From contig NZ_AEYF01000018.1 of NCBI RefSeq assembly GCF_000292525.1, positions 186,001 to 250,000 of the forward strand: a stretch of 64,000 bases of DNA, in the 5' to 3' direction. The first letter of the stretch is position 1; every line of letters starts with the position of its first letter. The position numbers and the translations under genes are program-made. The notes beneath the pieces are model-generated. The model searched no databases, was not told the origin of the DNA, and saw only the letters and a list, made by a program, of their open reading frames with translations. This document shows positions 43,478-52,068 of this stretch, piece after piece. This DNA is from Rhizobium sp. CCGE 510. Its GTDB lineage: Bacteria; Pseudomonadota; Alphaproteobacteria; Rhizobiales; Rhizobiaceae.

Positions 43478-44332
43478 TCAAAAAATGGCGGTGCGCCGCT
43501 CTAAAGAGCTCACCGGGAAATAGCGCACATAGGCGAACTCTTCGCCATTAGGAGACCAGCAGGGCACATTGATCGTGCCCTGCCCGCCGAAGAGTTCGAA
43601 CAGCGTCTTCAGATTGCCGCCATCCATATCCATCAGCCGCAGCCGCACGTCGAGGTCGCGCGGATGGTCGAAAACCGAAGGGTCATAGGACAGGATCAGC
43701 ACCTTGTCATTCCTGGGCGACGGATGGGCGAACCAGTTGCCCTGATTGTCCGACGTCACCTGCTCCAGCCCGGTGCCGTCCGGGTGGATGCGCCAGATCT
43801 GCATCAGCCCGGTGCGGCTGGAGTTGAAGTAGATCCATTGCCCGTCGGCGGAATAATCCGGCCCGTCATTGCGGCCCTCGCCATGCGTCAGCCGCGTCTC
43901 GGCGCCGCCGTCGACCGAGATCGTATAAATGTCGAAGAGGTCGTCGCGGATGCCGCAATAGGCGAGTTCGCGGCCATCAGGCGACCAGCCGTGCCAATAG
44001 GACGGTGCGTTCTGGGTGACGAGCCGCGGCGCGCCGCCCTCGATCGGCAGGATATAGATCGTCGACTTGCCGAATTCGGTCTTGTCGGAGATGACGATCT
44101 CAGTGCCGTCAGGCGAAATACCGTGATCATTGTTGCAGTTGACGGCAAAGCCGGTATCGACCGTGACCACCTCGCCGCCATCGAGCGGCAGCCGGTAGAG
44201 CAGCCCATCGCCGTTCAAAAGCAGGGTGGAACCGTCCGGCGCAAAGTTCGGCGCCTCCACCAGCTTATCCGTCTGCCAGACCTCGCGAGCCCTGCCCGTC
44301 CTGACATTGTAGATCTCGACCGAGCTGCGCAT
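43478..44332 (-). CDS. TolB-like beta-propeller protein
   Basis: A 284-aa protein made of PD40/WD40-like repeats: PNFAPDGSTLLLNGDGLLYR, HGISPDGTEIVISD, HGWSPDGRELAYCG, PDYSADGQWIYFNS, AHPSPRNDKVLIL and PCWSPNGEEFAYV, about six blades. There is no signal peptide, so it is probably cytosolic, unlike true TolB, which is periplasmic. Function is unknown; isolated members are often annotated as biopolymer-transport TolB-like. The ATG at 44332 has the strong site GGAGGAAAC. It is downstream of nadE on the minus strand with separate spacing, and co-transcription is possible. Confidence 0.82.
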   Translation of the reverse strand: MRSSVEIYNVRTGRAREVWQTDKLVEAPNFAPDGSTLLLNGDGLLYRLPLDGGEVVTVDTGFAVNCNNDHGISPDGTEIVISDKTEFGKSTIYILPIEGGAPRLVTQNAPSYWHGWSPDGRELAYCGIRDDLFDIYTISVDGGAETRLTHGEGRNDGPDYSADGQWIYFNSSRTGLMQIWRIHPDGTGLEQVTSDNQGNWFAHPSPRNDKVLILSYDPSVFDHPRDLDVRLRLMDMDGGNLKTLFELFGGQGTINVPCWSPNGEEFAYVRYFPVSSLERRTAIF

Positions 44333-44382
44333 GTTTCCTCCCCCGCATTTCTATAACAACAGCGTCAACAATCTCGATCGCG

Positions 44383-46062
44383 CTAGCGGTCCCGGAACCG
44401 GTTGGTGATGGGATAACGCCGGTCGCGCCCGAAATTCTTCTTGGTGATCTTCACGCCCGGCGCCGATTGCCGGCGCTTGTATTCGGCGAGATAGAGCAGG
44501 TGCTCGATGCGATGGACGGTCGCCACGTCATGGCCGCGCGCGACAATCTCTTCGACCGCCATTTCCTTCTCCACCAGGCATTCGAGAATATCGTCGAGGG
44601 CGGGATAAGGCGGCAGCGAATCCTGGTCCTTCTGGTCGGGACGCAGTTCGGCCGAGGGCGCCTTGTCGATGATATTTTTCGGGATCACCTCGCCTGACGG
44701 CCCCAGCGCACCCGGCGGCACGTTCTCGTTGCGCCAGCGCGCCAGCGCATAGACCTGCATCTTGTAGAGGTCCTTGATGGGATTGAAGCCGCCGTTCATG
44801 TCGCCGTAGAGTGTGGCGTAGCCGACCGACATTTCCGACTTATTGCCAGTCGTCACCACCATTGAGCCGAACTTGTTGGAGATCGCCATCAGGATGACGC
44901 CGCGCGCCCGGCTCTGCAGGTTTTCCTCGGTGATGCCGCTGCCCGTTCCAGCGAAGAGATCGGACAGCGCAGTGTTGAAGCCAGTCACCGGTTGCTCGAT
45001 CGGCACGATATCGTAGCGGCAGCCGAGTGCCTTGGCGCAATCGGCCGCATCCTTCAAAGAATCGTCCGATGTGTAGCGGTAGGGCAGCATGACGGTGCGC
45101 ACCCGCTCCTCACCCAGCGCATCGACGGCGATTGCCGTGCAGATCGCCGAGTCGATGCCGCCGGAAAGGCCGAGCACCACCGTCTTAAAGCCGTTCTTGT
45201 TGACGTAGTCGCGAAAGCCGAGCAGGCAGGCGCGGTAATCGGCTTCCTCGCCTTCGGGAATATGCGCCATCGGCCCTTCGGCGCAGTGCCAGCCGGACCC
45301 GCCGCGCTTCCACGTCGTCACCGCCAGCGCCGTCTCGAACTGGCTCATCTGGAAGGCGAGCGATTTGTCGGCGTTGAAAGCGAAGCTCGCACCGTCAAAC
45401 ACCAGTTCGTCCTGGCCGCCGAGCTGCGCGGCATAGACCAGCGGCAGGCCGGTCTCGATCACCTGCTTCAGCACCACCTGTTGGCGGATATCGACCTTGC
45501 CGCGATAATAGGGCGAGCCGTTCGGCGACAGTAGAATCTCGGCCCCGCTTTCGGCCAGCGTCTCGCAGACGCCAAGATCGCCCCAGATGTCTTCGCAGAT
45601 CGGAATGCCGATGCGCACGCCGCGGAAATTCACCGGACCCGGCATAGAGCCCTGGTCGAAGACCCGCTTCTCGTCGAATTCGCCATAGTTCGGCAGATCG
45701 ATCTTGTCGCGCACCGCAATCACCTTGCCGCCGTCGAGCACGGCGACGGAATTGTAGCGCCCCGTCTCGTCCTGCCGGGGGAAACCGATGACGACACCTG
45801 GCCCGCCATCGGCGGTATCGGCAGCCAAGCTCTCGACGGCCTTCCAGCAGGCGCGGATGAAGGCCGGCTTCAGCACCAGATCCTCAGGTGGATAACCGGA
45901 AATGAAAAGTTCGGTCAGAACGAGCAGATGCGCGCCTTCGCGAGCCGCATCGCCGCGCGCTTCGCGTGCCTTGGCGAGATTTCCGGCGACATCGCCGACC
46001 GTTGGGTTGAGCTGCCCGATGGCAATGCGGAAGATATCAGAAAGAGCGTTTTCCTGTGTCAT
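44383..46062 (-). CDS. nadE: Glutamine-dependent NAD+ synthetase
   Basis: A 559-aa two-domain enzyme for the last step of NAD synthesis. The N-terminal nitrilase-type glutaminase (1-260) has its triad Glu in LTELFISGYPP, Lys in RDKIDLPNYGEFDE and Cys in GIPICEDIWG. The C-terminal ATP-pyrophosphatase domain has VLGLSGGIDSAICTAIA and TGNKSEMSVGYATLYGDMNG, the deamido-NAD site. Ammonia is channelled between the two. The length is normal for this class. ATG 46062; no strong Shine-Dalgarno. The TolB-like gene follows it after 50 bases. Confidence 0.96.
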   Translation of the reverse strand: MTQENALSDIFRIAIGQLNPTVGDVAGNLAKAREARGDAAREGAHLLVLTELFISGYPPEDLVLKPAFIRACWKAVESLAADTADGGPGVVIGFPRQDETGRYNSVAVLDGGKVIAVRDKIDLPNYGEFDEKRVFDQGSMPGPVNFRGVRIGIPICEDIWGDLGVCETLAESGAEILLSPNGSPYYRGKVDIRQQVVLKQVIETGLPLVYAAQLGGQDELVFDGASFAFNADKSLAFQMSQFETALAVTTWKRGGSGWHCAEGPMAHIPEGEEADYRACLLGFRDYVNKNGFKTVVLGLSGGIDSAICTAIAVDALGEERVRTVMLPYRYTSDDSLKDAADCAKALGCRYDIVPIEQPVTGFNTALSDLFAGTGSGITEENLQSRARGVILMAISNKFGSMVVTTGNKSEMSVGYATLYGDMNGGFNPIKDLYKMQVYALARWRNENVPPGALGPSGEVIPKNIIDKAPSAELRPDQKDQDSLPPYPALDDILECLVEKEMAVEEIVARGHDVATVHRIEHLLYLAEYKRRQSAPGVKITKKNFGRDRRYPITNRFRDR

Positions 46063-46254
46063 GTCATTTATTTAGCCTGCGGCTTCCACGACCGCAACAT
46101 GTCCGCGACAAAACCGGCGCCCGGCAATGACGAAATTTTTATGAACGGGTCGCGCATGGTTGCGCGCGGCACCGATACACATTGCAATTTGCCGGCGGAC
46201 CGGAATACTGGCGCGCAAATCAACAGCGTCGATAACAGGCACCGGAAACAGGCC

Positions 46255-46785
46255 ATGTCTAATCTTTCGAACTTCATGCACCATCATTTCGACAAGCCGG
46301 CCGACGAACTCGGCGATATCGAAAAACGCGTGCTGGCGAAGGCGCACGAGCGCAAGGTCATCTCGACCGATGTCAACGCCGCTCTTTCCGCCGAGGCCTC
46401 GTTCGGGGAGCGTGTCGCCGACGGCATCGCGCGCATCGGCGGTTCCTGGTCCTTCATCATCGGCTTCTTCGTTTTCCTCGTCGCCTGGACGGTGATCAAC
46501 ACCATCATTCTGGTGAGCGGCGCCTTCGACCCCTATCCCTTCGTCTTCCTGAACCTGATCCTGTCGATGCTCGCCGCCATCCAGGCGCCGATCATCATGA
46601 TGTCGCAGAACCGCCAGGCCGAGCGCGACCGTTTCGAGGCCGCGAAGGATTACGAAGTCAATCTCAAGGCCGAACTCGAAGTGCTCTCCCTGCATCAGAA
46701 GATCGATATGCGCGTGCTGACCGAGTTGACGGCGCTGCGCGAGGACGTGGCCCGCCTCACCGCCGAGCTTTCCGCCAAGGGCTAA
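46255..46785 (+). CDS. DUF1003 membrane protein
   Basis: A 176-aa inner-membrane protein of the DUF1003 family. Two helices (SWSFIIGFFVFLVAWTVINT and VFLNLILSMLAAIQAPIIMM) are linked by FDPYPF, then the family hallmark MMSQNRQAERDRFEAAKDYEVN and a coiled cytoplasmic tail. The N-terminal part resembles cyclic-nucleotide or transporter-associated extensions but is too short to name. Function is unknown. The ATG at 46255 is preferred over the long frame opening at 45928, which runs into nadE. It overlaps the GFA gene stop by four bases, tail to tail. Confidence 0.85.
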   Translation: MSNLSNFMHHHFDKPADELGDIEKRVLAKAHERKVISTDVNAALSAEASFGERVADGIARIGGSWSFIIGFFVFLVAWTVINTIILVSGAFDPYPFVFLNLILSMLAAIQAPIIMMSQNRQAERDRFEAAKDYEVNLKAELEVLSLHQKIDMRVLTELTALREDVARLTAELSAKG

Positions 46786-47180
46786 ACGGGGTTCACCGCA
46801 TATTGCGGCAGGCCATCCGATATCTCGTAGAAATCGCCCTTGTCGGCGCAATAGATGTGATGGCCGAAGGCCAGGCCGCTCGGCTCGTCGAAGGCCCCGG
46901 CCAAAACCGAAATCTCCAGCGATTGGTCGCCCTGCCAGAACAGCGCGGAACCGCAAGTCGAGCAGAAGCCGCGCTGCGCCTGTTCGCTCGACCGGTACCA
47001 GCGGACCGCTTCCGTGTCTTCCACCGAAAGAGCCGAGCGCGGCACGTTGACGGCCGCATAGTAAAACCCCGTCTGCCGGCGGCATTGCGAGCAATGGCAG
47101 CCGACGACGGGTCCGGGTTTTGTCCCAATTGAAAATCGCACTGCGCCGCAAAGACAGCCGCCGGTATGCCGTTCGGTCAT
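46782..47180 (-). CDS. GFA-family zinc protein
   Basis: A 132-aa protein of the glutathione-dependent formaldehyde-activating enzyme family. The zinc cysteines are in GGCLCGAVRF, GCHCSQCRRQTG and GFCSTCGSALFW, the usual 2+2+2 arrangement with an additional CxxC. The family's name derives from Gfa of Paracoccus, but most homologues have no tested activity; a role in thiol or formaldehyde handling is only possible. The ATG at 47180 follows AGGGGATAATC. It is a single gene, convergent with DUF1003. Confidence 0.88.
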   Translation of the reverse strand: MTERHTGGCLCGAVRFSIGTKPGPVVGCHCSQCRRQTGFYYAAVNVPRSALSVEDTEAVRWYRSSEQAQRGFCSTCGSALFWQGDQSLEISVLAGAFDEPSGLAFGHHIYCADKGDFYEISDGLPQYAVNPV

Positions 47181-47543
47181 GATTATCCCCTGTTCCTGAA
47201 GGCAGGTTGCCGCCGATCTTGTCCGGCGTCAAATCCGGTTTTCTGAATGAGCCATCAGCAATCTTGAAAGCCGCCCGGCCTTGCACATGCCACCTCGAGA
47301 CGTTGATGCCGAACGGGAATCGACTTCCGCTCATGCGTGTATTCATCGATGCAGCGGCGGAACCCATCAATGGTTGTATCTTAAGGTATTTTCCGGCAAA
47401 AATGGCAATATTTCTTACCAATCCGCACATCTCAACAAGGTTAGACACACTCTCTACGTTTATTAGATAAGCCAAAATTAAGACTTGCTGATCTACATTC
47501 TCAACCGTTGATCGAATCTGCCGGATAGGCTGCGAGGTGAAGG
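47181..47543. other. Intergenic region, no feature recognised
   Basis: This 363-base gap between divergent GFA and TadE-like genes becomes AT-richer toward 47380-47480, as expected for a promoter zone. I see no complete sigma-70 box pair, CtrA site, repeat or small ORF with a convincing ribosome site. Confidence 0.4.
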
Positions 47544-47966
47544 ATGGCCATTTTCCAACGTTTCCCTTCGAACGAACGCGGCGCCGCGGCAATCGAATTC
47601 GCCATCGTCGCGCCTCTCTTCCTCTTGGTGGTCCTGACGATGATCGCTTACGGCATCTATCTGAGCGCTGCCCATGCGGTGCAACAATTGACCGCGGATG
47701 CCGCGCGCACTGCCGTCGCCGGCATGACCAGCCAGGAGCGAACGCAATTGGTCGATGATTTCATCAGCCAGTCGACCATCGACCATCCGCTGATTGACAG
47801 GAACAAGCTGCACGTAACCGTCAAAACCGACCCCGGGAACGCCAACCAGTTCACCGTAACGGCGGAATACGACGCCAATAACCTGCCGATCTGGAACCTC
47901 TACACCTTTCCGCTGCCCGACCATGTGATCCGGCGATTTGCGACCATCCGGATGGGGGGGCTTTAA
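47544..47966 (+). CDS. TadE-like pilus assembly pseudopilin
   Basis: A 140-aa single-pass protein. The N-terminal RGAAAIEFAIVAPLFLLVVLTMIAYG is the TadE/pseudopilin signature: a prepilin-like cleavage zone with the Glu at mature position 5 (AAIEFA) ahead of a hydrophobic helix. The rest is a short periplasmic domain. TadE and TadG usually support Flp/Tad pili that mediate adhesion. AGGTGAAGG precedes the ATG. It lies one base from the following TadG-like gene, so they form an operon. The secretion ATPase and pilin genes are not in this window. Confidence 0.86.
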   Translation: MAIFQRFPSNERGAAAIEFAIVAPLFLLVVLTMIAYGIYLSAAHAVQQLTADAARTAVAGMTSQERTQLVDDFISQSTIDHPLIDRNKLHVTVKTDPGNANQFTVTAEYDANNLPIWNLYTFPLPDHVIRRFATIRMGGL

Positions 47967-47967
47967 G

Positions 47968-49704
47968 ATGCGCATAGTCAAGGCCCATCTCCAGCGCTTC
48001 GCCATCGACCTATCAGGCAATATCGCCATCATGGCAGCACTTTCGGCCCCGCTCATCCTTTATTCGCTCGGCCTCGGCGTCGATTACGGCATGATGACGC
48101 TGCAGCAGCGCCGCCTGCAGCAGCTGAGCGATATCGGCGCCATCGTCGCCGCCGCCGACATCAACCACGCCGCCGGCAACCTTGTCGCCAATTTCGACGA
48201 GAACGGCCTCAACATCGCCGTCCGCACCGACGCGGGTTATGCGACGAAAAACGGTTCGCTGCCGCTGACAGCCGATCTCGAGCAATTCGACGCCATTGCC
48301 GATTTCACCCCCGGCACCTATCTCGCCGATGCCTCGGTTCCGCTCGGCAGCCGTTTTGCCGCCGGCACCCAGCCCTATGACGCCGTCAAGGTCGGCATCA
48401 CCCAGAAGGCGGAATTGACCTTCGCCACGGCCTTCGCTGCCGCTCCCAATCTCAGGGCGGTCGGCACTGCGTCGGCCTCCAAGCTTGCGGCTTTCTCGAT
48501 CGGCTCACGACTGGCAAGCCTGAACGGCGGCGTGCTGAACACGCTGCTCGGCAGCCTGCTCGGCACCAACCTCTCGCTGAAGGTCGCTGATTATGAGGCG
48601 CTTACATCAGCCGATATCAAGCTGCTCCCCTTCCTCGACATGCTGGCGACCGATCTCAACCTCACCGCCGGCACCTATGACGAGGTGCTGGCGACCGACA
48701 TCTCCTATCCTCGCCTGCTGAAAACGCTCGGCAAGACGGGCGGTCTCACGCCGACCGTCACCAGGGCGCTCGACGCGATCGAAAAGGCGCTCGGCACGTC
48801 ACAGATCAAGGTCAGGCTGGAGGATCTCTTCGACCTCGGCCCGACCGGCGAGCGCGTCGTCGGCAGCGGCTCGAAACTCTCGGCCGAGGCGAGCGTGATG
48901 GATATCGTTTCAGCCGCCGCCATTGCGGCGAACCAGAAGAAGCAAGTCTCCGCCAATCTCAACGGCCCGGTGCCCGGGCTTGCCACGGTCAAACTGACGC
49001 TTGCGATCGGCGAGATGCCGAAGGGTGCCGCCTCAAATGGGATCGGCGCTGTCGGCGCCACCGTCCGCACGGCGCAGGTGCGCCTGGCGCTGGAAGTGTC
49101 GACGCTCGGCATCAATTCCATCGCCGGCCTGAAGGTGCGCGTACCGCTCTATCTTGAAGTCGCCCATGCCGAGGCCAGGCTTGCGAGCATCACCTGTCTC
49201 GGCAACGGCGCAAGGAACGCCAGCGTCGGCGTCGATGTTATGCCCGGCGTCGCGGAACTGTCGCTCGGCGACGTCGATCCCAACGCTCTCGTCAATTTCG
49301 GCAGCGCGCCGCGCGTTACCCGTGCCACGCTGATCGACGCTCCGCTGCTCGACGTCTCCGGCCTGGCACATGTCAATCTCACCAATCTCAGCAAAAGCAA
49401 GCTCACCTTCCAGCCGGCCGATATCGCGGCAAAGACCATCAAGAATGTCTCGACCAAGGATACGCTGACCTCGGCCATGGCATCGCTGGTCAAGGAGACA
49501 GATATCCAGGTCAGTATTCTCGGCCTCGGCATCGGCCTGTCGAAGACAGTGGTGCAGAGCGCCGTTGCCGATACGCTGTCGGCGCTGACCAAGCCGCTCG
49601 ACGAGTTACTTTCCAATCTTCTGACGCTGCTTGGCATCAAGATCGGCGAAGCCGACGTGCGCGTCACCGATGTGCGCTGCCAGCAATCGGTTCTGGTGCA
49701 ATGA
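47968..49704 (+). CDS. TadG-like pilus assembly membrane protein
   Basis: A 578-aa protein with a TadG-type N-terminus: FAIDLSGNIAIMAALSAPLILYSLGLGVDYGMM then RRLQQLSDIGAIVAAA. It is followed by a long, repetitive periplasmic region rich in Leu, Ala and Thr (for example LGSLLGTNLSLKVADYEAL) with few cysteines. No von Willebrand A metal site is evident, unlike the related gene at 53697. The ATG at 47968 lies one base after the TadE-like stop; the frame opens earlier at 47938, inside tadE. Partner and substrate are unknown. Confidence 0.8.
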   Translation: MRIVKAHLQRFAIDLSGNIAIMAALSAPLILYSLGLGVDYGMMTLQQRRLQQLSDIGAIVAAADINHAAGNLVANFDENGLNIAVRTDAGYATKNGSLPLTADLEQFDAIADFTPGTYLADASVPLGSRFAAGTQPYDAVKVGITQKAELTFATAFAAAPNLRAVGTASASKLAAFSIGSRLASLNGGVLNTLLGSLLGTNLSLKVADYEALTSADIKLLPFLDMLATDLNLTAGTYDEVLATDISYPRLLKTLGKTGGLTPTVTRALDAIEKALGTSQIKVRLEDLFDLGPTGERVVGSGSKLSAEASVMDIVSAAAIAANQKKQVSANLNGPVPGLATVKLTLAIGEMPKGAASNGIGAVGATVRTAQVRLALEVSTLGINSIAGLKVRVPLYLEVAHAEARLASITCLGNGARNASVGVDVMPGVAELSLGDVDPNALVNFGSAPRVTRATLIDAPLLDVSGLAHVNLTNLSKSKLTFQPADIAAKTIKNVSTKDTLTSAMASLVKETDIQVSILGLGIGLSKTVVQSAVADTLSALTKPLDELLSNLLTLLGIKIGEADVRVTDVRCQQSVLVQ

Positions 49705-49857
49705 ATAAGCGTATCGCCCGTTTTTGGCCTAAAATTCCACCTTGAACCTGTTGCACGCCGACAACACCCGCCAGCCTCCTCCCATTGCGGCATTGAATCG
49801 ACGGCTATTGTCGGCGATACTCAAGGTTCAATTTCATTCACTTCCCGGGAGACTGAC

Positions 49858-49962
49858 ATGAGAGCGACCCTGTCCAAACAGAAAGGAAACATGGCCCACA
49901 AGGACATTCTGCCTCATGAACATTCGCTTCCCCAGCGCGAGGAAAAGCTCGCGACGCCATAA
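49858..49962 (+). CDS. Small upstream ORF ahead of the ABC exporter
   Basis: A 34-codon ORF (MRATLSKQKGNMAHKDILPH...) whose ATG has the strong site GGGAGA at six bases, better than any site near the exporter start. It overlaps the exporter frame from 49916 in a different frame and ends at 49962. It may be a leader ORF that couples translation to the exporter, or mark a misplaced exporter start. No homology is recognised. Confidence 0.35.
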   Translation: MRATLSKQKGNMAHKDILPHEHSLPQREEKLATP

Positions 49963-51748
49963 CGCCTTCCCGAAATTTTTCCTGATCGATCCCGCCGACC
50001 GCGGCCGACGTTGGTCGCGCATGCGAAAATTTCTCTCCTATTATCGCCCGCACCTGCCTTTGCTGCTGGCCGATCTGCTGTGCGCCATCCTCGTCGCCGG
50101 CACGGCGCTCGCCCTGCCGCTCTGCGCCAATGTCGTCACCAGCCGGCTTCTGGCTCTGCCCGACGCCCCGCAGGCCTTCGCTCAGATCCTCGGGATGGGC
50201 GGCGTCATGCTGGCCGTCCTGGTGGTCCAGATCGCCGCGATCTTCTTCGTCGATTATCGCGGCCATGTGATGGGCGCCCGCATCGAGGCGACGGTCCGGC
50301 AGGAACTCTTCGAGCACTGCCAGAAACTTTCGTTCAGCTTTTACGACCGCCAGCGCACCGGCCAGCTGATGAGCCGCATCACCAATGATTCTCTTTGGCT
50401 GGGCGAACTCTTTCACCACGGTCCCGAGGATCTCTCCATTGCCCTGCTGAAATTTGGCGGCGCCATGCTGGTGCTGTTCTACATCGATCCGCCATTGGCA
50501 GGCCTCATCCTGCTGCTCACCCCGGTGGCAGTGATCTATGCGCTCTATTTCAATCGGCGCATGAACCGCGCGCTCGAAGCCAGCAAGCACCAGATCGCCG
50601 CGGTCAACGAGCGCGTCGAGGATGCGCTGGCCGGCATCCGTGTCGTCCAGTCCTTCGCCAACGAGGCGCTGGAACGCGAGCGTTTCGCCGAGCAGAACCG
50701 GCGCTTCCTTGAAAGCCGTGCCGACGGCTACCGCAGCGAGGCGTGGTTTTCGGTCGGTACCGAAACCTTCGCCCAGCTCGTCACCATATTGGTGATCGTC
50801 GTCGGCGGCTTGCGTATCCTGGCAGCGGAATTGACCGTCCCGGATATGCTCACCTTCCTGCTCTGCGTTGCCGTGCTGGTCGATCCGGTGCAGCGGCTCG
50901 CCAATTTCGTGCGCCTCTGGCAGGAGGGCTATACCGGCTTCATCAGGGCCATGGAGATCCTGGAGACCGAGCCCGATATCACCGACCGGCCGGCCGCCCT
51001 TCCGATGCCGGCGCCAAGGGGCGAGATCAGTTTCTCCGACGTCGCCTTCGGCTACGAGGCCGATGGCCCGCGCGTGCTGGAGCGGCTGTCGCTCACCATC
51101 GCACCGGGCGAGTTCGTTGCCCTGGTCGGTCCGTCCGGCGTCGGCAAGAGCACGCTTTGTGCGCTCATACCGCGCTTTTACGATGTCGAGGCCGGGGCGA
51201 TCCGCATCGACGGCACCGATATCCGCGACGTGACGCTGGCCTCGCTCCGGCGCCATGTCGGGGTGGTGCAGCAGGACGTCTATCTTTTTGCCGGCACCGT
51301 GGCGGAAAACCTGCGCTATGGCAGGCCCGATGCCGGCGATGCCGAGCTGGAAGCAGCCGCCCGCGCCGCCAATGCGCACGAATTCATCATGGCCCTGCCC
51401 CAGGGTTATGACACCGATATCGGCCAACGCGGCGTCAAGCTCTCGGGCGGCCAGCGTCAGCGCATCACCATCGCCCGGGCCTTCCTCAAAAATCCGGAGA
51501 TCCTCATCTTCGACGAAGCAACCAGCGCGCTCGACAACGAGAGCGAACGGGCGGTGCAGCAGGCGTTGCTCAGCCTTGCAAATGGCCGAACCACCCTGGT
51601 CATCGCCCATCGTCTCTCGACCGTCCGCCATGCCGACCGCATCCTGGTGTTGACATCAGATGGCATCGTCGAACAGGGCACCCATGATGACTTGATGGCG
51701 CAAGACGGCGTCTATGCCAGCCTGCACAGCGTCCAGGCCAGCATCTGA
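49916..51748 (+). CDS. ABC exporter, fused permease-ATPase (MsbA-like)
   Basis: A half-transporter of up to 610 aa that should work as a homodimer. Six membrane helices lie at about 45-330, including the coupling region SFYDRQRTGQLMSRITNDS. The ATPase has Walker A GPSGVGKST, Q-loop VVQQDVYLFAGTVAENL, signature LSGGQRQR, Walker B ILIFDEATSALD and the switch His in IAHRLSTV. Lipid or drug export is typical; the substrate is unknown. Start is unsure: ATG 49916 has no ribosome site, while ATG 50021 (MRKFLSYYRPHLP) begins right at the usual N-terminus of the fold. Confidence 0.92.
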   Translation: MNIRFPSARKSSRRHNAFPKFFLIDPADRGRRWSRMRKFLSYYRPHLPLLLADLLCAILVAGTALALPLCANVVTSRLLALPDAPQAFAQILGMGGVMLAVLVVQIAAIFFVDYRGHVMGARIEATVRQELFEHCQKLSFSFYDRQRTGQLMSRITNDSLWLGELFHHGPEDLSIALLKFGGAMLVLFYIDPPLAGLILLLTPVAVIYALYFNRRMNRALEASKHQIAAVNERVEDALAGIRVVQSFANEALERERFAEQNRRFLESRADGYRSEAWFSVGTETFAQLVTILVIVVGGLRILAAELTVPDMLTFLLCVAVLVDPVQRLANFVRLWQEGYTGFIRAMEILETEPDITDRPAALPMPAPRGEISFSDVAFGYEADGPRVLERLSLTIAPGEFVALVGPSGVGKSTLCALIPRFYDVEAGAIRIDGTDIRDVTLASLRRHVGVVQQDVYLFAGTVAENLRYGRPDAGDAELEAAARAANAHEFIMALPQGYDTDIGQRGVKLSGGQRQRITIARAFLKNPEILIFDEATSALDNESERAVQQALLSLANGRTTLVIAHRLSTVRHADRILVLTSDGIVEQGTHDDLMAQDGVYASLHSVQASI

Positions 51749-51822
51749 GTGCTCGACAGTGGAGACGCAAGTGGGATTTAAAAGTCACAGAGCAGCCCGA
51801 CTCGAGAGGTCGGGCGCAACCA

Positions 51823-51962
51823 GCCCCTCATCCGGCTGCCGCCACCTTCTCCCCGCTCGCGGGGCGAAGGGACCAAGCCGCAACCTCTCCGTCCCCGCAA
51901 AGCTCTCGCAGGGCACGTCCCCTCTCCCCGTTTTTTACGGGGAGAGGGTTAGGGTGAGGGGC
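51823..51962. repeat. 140-bp intergenic repeat, copy 1
   Basis: The element starts GCCCCTCATCCGGCTGCCG and ends with the inverted terminus GGTTAGGGTGAGGGGC. It contains internal stems CTCCCCGTTTTTTACGGGGAG and CCCCGCTCGCGGGG. A near-identical copy lies at 63688-63828. It occupies most of the 320-base gap after the ABC exporter; the remainder shows no gene. Confidence 0.8.
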
Positions 51963-52068
51963 AACTATCGGTACAGCCGGACGGCCATCGCAGAAGTCCA
52001 AGCGTCATGCCAGGTAGAGAATTAAGCCCAACAAACTGCCCGGCTCTTCTCATCCATATCAACCAGTC

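Noticed and set aside
49838..51631. 597-aa minus-strand frame opposite the ABC exporter
   Set aside because: The sense strand has Walker, signature and switch motifs; this is a composition-driven shadow.
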